Origin: JBKHYJ01 sp046565505
GTDB taxonomy: Bacteria > Acidobacteriota > Blastocatellia > UBA7656
Length of the DNA: 64,000 nucleotides
Assembly (NCBI GenBank): GCA_046565505.1
Contig: JBKHYJ010000022.1
Location: forward strand, 1 to 64,000
Direction of reading: 5' to 3'
Shown here: positions 58,133 through 64,000 of the stretch, piece by piece
Numbering within the stretch: the first letter of the stretch is position 1
How the letters are laid out: each line of letters starts with the position of its first letter
Translations under genes and position numbers: made by a program
The notes under the pieces: generated by a model
Told to the model about the DNA's origin: nothing
Seen by the model: only the letters and a program-made list of their open reading frames with translations
The model's database searches: none

Positions 58133-60838
58133 ATGGCGGTCGGAAAACTTCTTCGCCCTCTAATCATTGCTCTTGCCCTTTGCCTGTCAAGCTTCGGCTC
58201 AGCTCAGGAAAAATCGCCCGCCCCTAACCGCGCCGCGACCCCGCGCGACGAAGAGGCCCCCTTACGCGAACTGATCGGTAGATACTTTGCAGCCTACGCG
58301 CAAAAAGACCTCGGGGCGATGGTCAGAATGTGGAGCGAGAAGTCGCCGGACCTGCCTGTTAGATTTCGGGAGATGCAGCAAATCTTCACGGCAGAAGACC
58401 GGGCCGTCGCCAACCTCTTTGCCTCTAAAATAAACCTGCGAGAAAACAGGGCAGTCTTACAAGTCACCGCTGACATCACGGCCGTCGAGGTCGAAACGAA
58501 ACGTACGCGGCGCGAACGCCTCGCTCGCAGCTTCGCGTTAATCAAAGAGGCCGCCGAGTGGAAGGTGTGGCGCGACGCTCCGGTTTCGGAAGATCTCTCG
58601 GCATTTCTCGACAGAGGCGGCGAGTGGAAAGCCTCACGCGACCCGGCTGCGCTCGACCGATTTGCCGCCGCGCTTACGGGCGCCGGGACGCAAGAAGAGC
58701 GCGCCGGCCTGCTTGCCGACAACACGGGGTTCTTAACAGTTGAGCTGCGGCAAGCGTTAGTCAGGCAGGCGGCGCGACACCGTGCGGCGGCGAATTATTC
58801 GGCCCTGCTCAACGCCTACGCGGCCATCGAGACGGTCGCCGAAAAGATAGGCGACGGGGAAGGCGCCGCCATAGCGCAAGCCGGACTCGGCGACGCGATG
58901 CGAAATCTGGGCAGAAACTCCCAGGCGCTAGAGCATTTTCAAAAAGCGCTCGCGCTGTACGAAGAAACAGGGAATAGGCTTCAGATGGCGGCGGCGCTCG
59001 GCGAAATGGGCTTGATCTACCTGGCCCAAAACAACTACTCGAAGGCGCTGGAGTGTTACCGCAAGGAGCTTGATTTTGCCGAATCGTTCAAAGACAAAAG
59101 CGCGACGGCCAACGCGATGGAAGAGGTCGCGAGCGTCTATTATGAGCAAGGCAGCCAAACGCAGGCGCTTGAATTTTTTGGCAAGGCGTTGAAGCTGCGC
59201 GAGGCGGTCGGGAGCAAGCCAGAGCTTGCCGCCACGCTTAACAACATCGGCAACGCGCACTACGAGCAGGAAGATTACGCCGCGGCGGCAGGGTATTATC
59301 AGAAAGCTATCGCCGGGTTCAAAGCGACAGGCGACAAGCAGGCGATTGCCGGGGCGATGAACAACCTCGGCAGCGCGCACTACTTGCAAGGCGATTACGA
59401 AACGGCGGTTGAGTTCTACCGCGAGAGCCTGAAGATAGAAGAAGGGCTGCGCGATAGCCAGGGGCGGGCGACTTCGCTGCTGGGCATCGGCCTTGTCCAC
59501 TACGCCCGGGGGGACTACGGCCCCGCGCTCGAATACTTTCGGAAGAACCTCGCGCTCGTCGAAGCGGCGGGGGACAAGAATCGCGCCGCCGGCACGCTCC
59601 ATAACATCGGCCTTGTTTATTACCGCCGGCAGGACTACGCGCTCGCGCTCGAAAATTACCGGAAGAGCTTAACGCTTTATGAGGAATCGGGTGACAAGTC
59701 GGAAGCCGCTACCATGCTGGGCCTAATAGGCGGCGTTCACTTCGCCCAGGGCGATTACGCGCTCGCGGTAGAAAGCTACCGGCGTGCCCTCTCGCATTTT
59801 GAAACCACGAACAACACCGACGGCATGGCGGGCATGCTGGCCAACCTCGCGAGCGTCAATCACGCGCAGGGCGATTTCGGCACCGCTCTGGAAAATTACC
59901 GCAAGAGCCTCGCGCAATACGAAGCCCTTGAGGACAAGGAGCGAATCGCGAGCACTCTCGAAAGGATGAGCGGCGTTTATTATTCGCGGGGCGACTACGG
60001 ACAGAGTTTGGATTTCGCTGAGCGCGCTTCAACTCTGGCTAAGCAGAATGAGTACCTGGACACGCTGTGGCGGGCACTGCTGGCGGAGGGCGTGACCTGC
60101 CGCGCCCTCAATCAGGTGCAGAAGGCGCAGCAGAGCTTCGAGCAATCAATCGCCGCTATCGAGAAGATGCGCGACGGGCTCGCGGGGGGAGAGCAGGCCC
60201 GGCAGCGGTTCTACAAAGACAAGAGGCTCCCATACGTCGCGCTGATGGAGCTGCTGCTAGCGCAGGGTAAGACCGGTGAGGCGTTCGCTTGCGCAGAGCG
60301 AGTCAAAATAAACACGCTGTCGGATGTCGTTCAAAGCGGCGGGGTGAGAATCACGAAAGCGATGACCTCCGAGGAGCAGAGGCTTGAGCGTGAGATGGAA
60401 AACAGAGTCATATCGCTCAAGGCGCAGGTCAATCGCGAGAAGCAGCGCAAGCAGCCCGATCAAAAACGGTTGGCGAGCCTGCCCGAACGACTGCAAAAAG
60501 CGCAGGCTGATTACAGGGCTTTCGAGGCAAGGCTTTACGCGGCGCACCCTCGACTGAAGGCGCTGCGCGGCGAGTCTCGTCCCTTAAAGGTCGAAGACGC
60601 GGCCGCGCTGCTGCGGGGTCATGACGACGCTTTGCTTGAATACGTAGCCGCCGAAGGGCGCGTGTACCTGTTCGTGCTCGCCCGGGCATCCGAGCCCGCG
60701 GCGGGCTCGGCCTCGCCCCGCCCGCTCCGGGCCGGCGAGAGAGTCGCGCGCAGCGACAACCGCTCTCTCGCGAATACATCTCTCGCTCCGACGGCAGGCC
60801 CCGCGGCCCGGCCCCGGCTCTCATGGCTTACGTGCTGA
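58133..60838 (+). CDS. TPR-CHAT protein, N-terminal part (frame broken)
   Basis: 901 residues. A signal peptide (PLIIALALCLSSFGSAQ), then a SnoaL/DUF4440-like segment (LIGRYFAAYAQKDLGAMVRM, about 45-150). At least ten TPR units lie between about 235 and 680 (for example ALEHFQKALALYEETGNRLQ, each about 40 residues). It enters the CHAT domain (LLEYVAAEGRVYLFVLARAS) and then a GC-rich stretch with a perfect palindrome at 60688-60708, after which the frame is lost. The rest of CHAT continues in the next frame. Acidobacterial TPR-CHAT proteins are normally one chain, so this copy looks disrupted. Confidence 0.75.
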   Translation: MAVGKLLRPLIIALALCLSSFGSAQEKSPAPNRAATPRDEEAPLRELIGRYFAAYAQKDLGAMVRMWSEKSPDLPVRFREMQQIFTAEDRAVANLFASKINLRENRAVLQVTADITAVEVETKRTRRERLARSFALIKEAAEWKVWRDAPVSEDLSAFLDRGGEWKASRDPAALDRFAAALTGAGTQEERAGLLADNTGFLTVELRQALVRQAARHRAAANYSALLNAYAAIETVAEKIGDGEGAAIAQAGLGDAMRNLGRNSQALEHFQKALALYEETGNRLQMAAALGEMGLIYLAQNNYSKALECYRKELDFAESFKDKSATANAMEEVASVYYEQGSQTQALEFFGKALKLREAVGSKPELAATLNNIGNAHYEQEDYAAAAGYYQKAIAGFKATGDKQAIAGAMNNLGSAHYLQGDYETAVEFYRESLKIEEGLRDSQGRATSLLGIGLVHYARGDYGPALEYFRKNLALVEAAGDKNRAAGTLHNIGLVYYRRQDYALALENYRKSLTLYEESGDKSEAATMLGLIGGVHFAQGDYALAVESYRRALSHFETTNNTDGMAGMLANLASVNHAQGDFGTALENYRKSLAQYEALEDKERIASTLERMSGVYYSRGDYGQSLDFAERASTLAKQNEYLDTLWRALLAEGVTCRALNQVQKAQQSFEQSIAAIEKMRDGLAGGEQARQRFYKDKRLPYVALMELLLAQGKTGEAFACAERVKINTLSDVVQSGGVRITKAMTSEEQRLEREMENRVISLKAQVNREKQRKQPDQKRLASLPERLQKAQADYRAFEARLYAAHPRLKALRGESRPLKVEDAAALLRGHDDALLEYVAAEGRVYLFVLARASEPAAGSASPRPLRAGERVARSDNRSLANTSLAPTAGPAARPRLSWLTC
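60688..60708. repeat. GC palindrome inside the TPR-CHAT gene
   Basis: CCGAGCCCGC and GGCGGGCTCGG form an almost perfect inverted repeat. It marks the start of a GC-rich insert of about 120 bp in the CHAT domain just before the frame is lost. Confidence 0.5.
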
Positions 60839-61863
60839 ATATGAGCGGCAAAGACCTTGCCGAACGTGCGGCAAAGTTCCGTGACATGGTTGCCCGGCGC
60901 GACGAGGGATTCAGCCAGGGCGGGCGCGAGTTGTTTGATCTCCTCCTGAAGCCTGCCATCCGCCAACTGGACAATAAATCATCGTGGACAATCGTGCCCG
61001 ATTCGTTTTTGTGGCTCGTCCCTTTCCAGGCATTACAGCCCGACGGTAGACCCCGCGTCGTGGAGCGCCATGCGATCTCCTACGCCCCATCGCTCACCGC
61101 TCTGCACGAACTGAGAAAGCCGCGCGTCATGCGTATGGGGCCTTCCAAACTACTTGCCTTCGCAAACCCCGCAATCTCGCGGCAAAGGAAAGAGCGCATC
61201 AAGCTGGGGCAACCCGAAGTGAATCTTGACCCCTCGCCCGAGGGGGAGAACGAGGTCAGGGCCTTGAGGCAGCTATACTCTGCGGCGGGGAGCGAGATTT
61301 ATCTTGGGGCACAGGCGCGGGAGGCGACCGCGAAACGCCGGGCAGGTGATTTCAACGCGCTGCATTTCGCGACGCCCGCCACCCTGAATGATTTAAGCCC
61401 GATGTACTCTCACGTCGCGCTCGCGGACTCTGACGCGGGCGGGCTAGAGGACGGCTTGCTTGAGGCGTGGGAGATAATGCGTCTCGGTTTGAGGGCAGAG
61501 CTTGCCGTACTTTCGGCGAGCCAGGCATCAGATTGGCGCGATGAATTCGGCTCCGGGCTGATCGGCCTTACGTGGGCTTTGTTTGTAGCCGGATGTCCGA
61601 CAACTGTAGTCGGCGAGTGGAAGGTGGACTCGCCGAGCAATACGGAGTTGATGTTAGAGTTTCACCGCCTCCTTCAACCCACTTCGCGCGCACAAAACGG
61701 CTTCGGCGCGCGGCGCGGACGCGGCCCCGCGCCGTCAGGTCTGCGGCCGCGGATTTCAAAGGCGGAGGCGTTACGGCGAGCGTCATTAAAGCTCATGCAA
61801 AACAGCCACTACAGTCACCCTTTTTTCTGGGCGGGGTACGCGGTAGTCGGCGACGGGCGATGA
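60823..61863 (+). pseudogene. CHAT domain, C-terminal part, catalytic residues lost
   Basis: 346 residues starting AYVLNMSGKDLAERAAKFRD, which continues the CHAT fold left by the upstream frame (16-nt overlap, different frame). Where active CHAT proteases have A-T-H-G the sequence reads LHFATPATLND (His to Pro, 61375-61377). Where they have L-S-A-C it reads AVLSASQAS (Cys to Ser, 61519-61521). GLTWALFVAGCPTTVVGEWK and the C-terminal FFWAGYAVVGDG are well kept. So the fold is kept but the protease dyad is gone. Either a pseudo-enzyme or a decaying gene; a second GC-rich insert lies at 61685-61750. Confidence 0.7.
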
Positions 61864-61945
61864 ACATGGGCGGGCGGTGTGCGCGGGATGGCCGGAGACT
61901 TCTTTCGCCCGGCCCATCAACCCTGCGCGTCTCTGTATGATTCTC

Positions 61946-63040
61946 TTATGGCTTCACAAGTCCCCGTCGCTTATTGGTCGCGCCGACCGCCTCTTTCCAC
62001 AATGCGGGGTAGTCTGTGAACCCGCCATCTATGCCACGGCCGACGTAACGCTGAATGTCTGCGATTATACTCTCCCGGACCGTCGAGCCGTCGGGCCCCG
62101 CTTCGTCGAGAGGCCGCCGCGCGCCGGCGAGCGTGGGGCCGCGAAAGGTGTAAGGGTGAATCAGCAATCGCTCGGCATGAAAAATCGCAACGTCGCCCGC
62201 GCTCTTTATCATCTCTTTGCTCGGCCCGACGCCTTGCGCGTACCCGGCGATCTCTTTGGCAAGCGCCTGAGTGACCTTCTCGGAGTCTTCCCTGCGGCCC
62301 GCGTCTTCCATCGGCAGGAGTTGAATCCGGCGGAAGCGTGGGGCGACCTCTTTCATCCTGAGCAAGCCCTCTTTTGAGAACGACTGGACGAATACCCGCG
62401 CGCTCGCGCCGGGCCTGTCGAACCCACTAGACTTGAGGACGGCCGCGAGCTTGCCCGCCAGGTCGTAGCCGCAGGATTTGTAGAACGGGTATTGCTTCAG
62501 CTCGATGTAAAGCCCTGCGCGGCGGCCGACGAGGTCGATCGCTTCTTTGAGAGTCGGGACGCGCTGCCCCACATAAGAGGCGCTGGCCGCGAACGGGTTC
62601 GCGCGGTTGAACCACGACCCCGCGTCCAGCCGCTTAATCTCCGCGAGCGTAAAATCAATCGTGTACCACCCGCGCTTAGCCTTGCCCTCGCCGCCCGGGT
62701 CGCGCACCGTCGCCCGGCCCGGGAAGACTTCGGCCGCGTCCGTCGTGCGCGCGAGGTCGGCGTCGTGAATGCAGATGAGAGCGCCGTCTTTTGTAACCTG
62801 CAAATCCTGTTCGACGAAATCCGCCCCCTGTCTGATAGCCATCTCGTAAGCGGCGAGCGTGTGTTCGGGCGCGTAACCGGAGGCCCCGCGGTGCGCGACC
62901 AGCAGTGGCTTGCTCGCACGGGCGGGCCCGCGCCCGGACGCCGCGGCCGGAAGTGAGCAGAACATCAAAGAAAGAGATAGGATGAGCCGGATAAAGACTC
63001 CCCGGTTACAGCGGCGGTATGATTTCGGCGAGCGGGGCAA
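61946..63040 (-). CDS. Secreted glycerophosphodiester phosphodiesterase
   Basis: About 364 residues. The TTG start at 63040 is chosen because AAGGAG lies 7 nt upstream and a signal peptide (FIRLILSLSLMFCSLPAAAS) then begins near residue 16. GDPD hallmarks: VAHRGASGYAPEHTLAAYE, FVEQDLQVTKDGALICIHD and IYIELK-type LYIELKQYPFYK with metal-binding E-x-D and H-D. It hydrolyses glycerophosphodiesters to glycerol-3-phosphate, probably in the periplasm for phosphate or lipid turnover. Convergent with the CHAT part. Confidence 0.85.
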   Translation of the reverse strand: MPRSPKSYRRCNRGVFIRLILSLSLMFCSLPAAASGRGPARASKPLLVAHRGASGYAPEHTLAAYEMAIRQGADFVEQDLQVTKDGALICIHDADLARTTDAAEVFPGRATVRDPGGEGKAKRGWYTIDFTLAEIKRLDAGSWFNRANPFAASASYVGQRVPTLKEAIDLVGRRAGLYIELKQYPFYKSCGYDLAGKLAAVLKSSGFDRPGASARVFVQSFSKEGLLRMKEVAPRFRRIQLLPMEDAGRREDSEKVTQALAKEIAGYAQGVGPSKEMIKSAGDVAIFHAERLLIHPYTFRGPTLAGARRPLDEAGPDGSTVRESIIADIQRYVGRGIDGGFTDYPALWKEAVGATNKRRGLVKP

Positions 63041-63208
63041 GATGATCTCCTTTTCTACACATGATATGAGCGGCGGCCGGGCAAGGCGAAGATAGAACAA
63101 AACTCCGGGCCGTTCAACCTGCCAGAAGCGCCGCGCGGCCAAACCTCACCCGCCCCCTCGTGTTATAATGTCGGCCATCAGCAAATCAGGGGTCAGGAGC
63201 AATCGGTG

Positions 63209-64000
63209 ATGAGAGCACAGGTAATCTGTTTCGTTCTAACGGCCATATTTCTTACCATCCCATTTTCTTCGTCCGCCAGAATTTCGCCCACTCAATATGA
63301 CGATTCGGTATTCGAGCGGATCAGACGCGAGCACGAATCAATCGAAAAAAGTCATCACGCGCCGGCGGGAGTCGCTGCGGCACCTTATGCGCCGATGGGG
63401 ACGGCGGCGCAGCCAGTTGACGTGAAGCATTACCGCTTGCAGATTCAACTGACGCCCCAACCGGCCGGGATATCCGGGACGGTCACCATCGAGGGCGAGA
63501 CGCTCTTCTCCGTCGGCGCGATCAACATCGACGCGCAGAGCAATCTCATCATAGACGACGTGCGGCTCGATGGCGTCCCGCGCAATTTCCAGCGCACGAG
63601 CAGCCAGGTGACGCTCAACTTTCCTGACGCGGCCGCCGGAAGAAAGTTCACGGTCGCCATCGAATATCATGGCAACCCGATAGTTTCCAACCTGCTCGGC
63701 GGCGGCTTGCTCGTAAGCAGTCACGGCCCGGACGGCGCGACGGTGATGGCGTCGTTGAGCGAGCCTTTCGCGGCCCCGACCTGGTGGCCGTGCATAGATA
63801 ACGCGCAGGACAAGGCCACCGCAGATATCGAAATTACTGTGCCGCGAGGCTTCCAGGCCGCCTCCAATGGCACGCTCGTGAAAGAAGAGCCCGGCCCGGG
63901 CCGGACGACCACCTACTACTGGCGCGAGGATTACCCCATCTCCACTTACCTGATCTCCGTCGCCGCCACCAACTACGTGAAGTTTGAAGACACCTACAAG
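63209..64000 (+). CDS. M1-family aminopeptidase, N-terminal part (cut by window)
   Basis: 264 codons to the window end. Signal peptide (MRAQVICFVLTAIFLTIPFS), then the N-terminal beta domain of M1 peptidases: VDVKHYRLQIQLTPQPAGIS, LNFPDAAAGRKFTVAIEYHG and SEPFAAPTWWPCIDNAQDKA, the W-W-P-C-x-D stretch near the substrate pocket. The catalytic H-E-x-x-H lies beyond the window. Secreted metallo-aminopeptidase. AGGAG 9 nt before the ATG; TATAAT at 63164 may be the -10 box. Confidence 0.85.
   Translation, partial: MRAQVICFVLTAIFLTIPFSSSARISPTQYDDSVFERIRREHESIEKSHHAPAGVAAAPYAPMGTAAQPVDVKHYRLQIQLTPQPAGISGTVTIEGETLFSVGAINIDAQSNLIIDDVRLDGVPRNFQRTSSQVTLNFPDAAAGRKFTVAIEYHGNPIVSNLLGGGLLVSSHGPDGATVMASLSEPFAAPTWWPCIDNAQDKATADIEITVPRGFQAASNGTLVKEEPGPGRTTTYYWREDYPISTYLISVAATNYVKFEDTYK

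Overview
The window reads as a chromosomal segment of a Gram-negative-like soil or environmental bacterium, most likely an acidobacterium (Blastocatellia-like). This is inferred from the right flank: a GC-rich TPR-CHAT protein, a secreted glycerophosphodiesterase and an M1 aminopeptidase. No rRNA or taxonomic marker is present, so the assignment is tentative. Three blocks differ in base composition and gene style: an accessory/defence block (1-15396), a complete-looking integrated prophage (15397-57230) and a GC-rich chromosomal flank (57231-64000).

Left block. A truncated secreted protein with NBR1-type Ig repeats lies at the edge. It is followed by a sigma-factor remnant, small mobile-element genes (HNH, HTH) and a defence island. 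The island holds an IetAS-like AAA+ ATPase/subtilase pair, a pentapeptide-repeat TIR protein, a NACHT-type STAND NTPase with a nuclease-like N-terminus overlapping a separate 965-residue helical-repeat protein, and a second TIR-like protein of the Cap12/Pycsar-effector type, whose gene starts about 100 bp from the prophage.

Prophage. It is bounded by a perfect 48-bp direct repeat, which is the 3' part of tRNA-Lys(CUU). The intact tRNA is at the right end, next to a tyrosine integrase. From left to right: (i) a short operon with two membrane proteins, a HerA/TraD-like ATPase and a Replic_Relax-like protein; (ii) a 1.2-kb gene-poor stretch with TTTGTATAG repeats and a foldable element; (iii) a minus-strand operon of very small genes read from a near-consensus promoter; (iv) a plus-strand late operon (terminase, portal, scaffold, capsid, adaptor, beta-propeller-like tail proteins, CHAP ejection lysin, fibres, lysis genes) that fits a short-tailed phage, since no tape measure or tail-tube gene is seen; (v) a cargo region with DUF2958, HNH and an Mrr-like nuclease; (vi) a minus-strand cluster with an SSB-tailed protein and HU; (vii) a two-gene cassette with a HEPN-type motif; (viii) Crp/Fnr and XRE regulators; (ix) a roughly 0.57-kb stretch without genes that folds into at least seven well-formed stems, a candidate large phage RNA; (x) nucleases, small zinc-ribbon proteins and the integrase.

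The core phage genes mostly lack Shine-Dalgarno sequences, while the cargo and host genes have strong ones. This suggests that core and cargo have different evolutionary origins.

Right block. The tRNA-Lys is followed by about 0.87 kb without a recognisable gene. Next come a TPR-CHAT gene broken into two overlapping frames with both CHAT catalytic residues replaced, a GDPD phosphodiesterase and a truncated M1 peptidase at the window edge.
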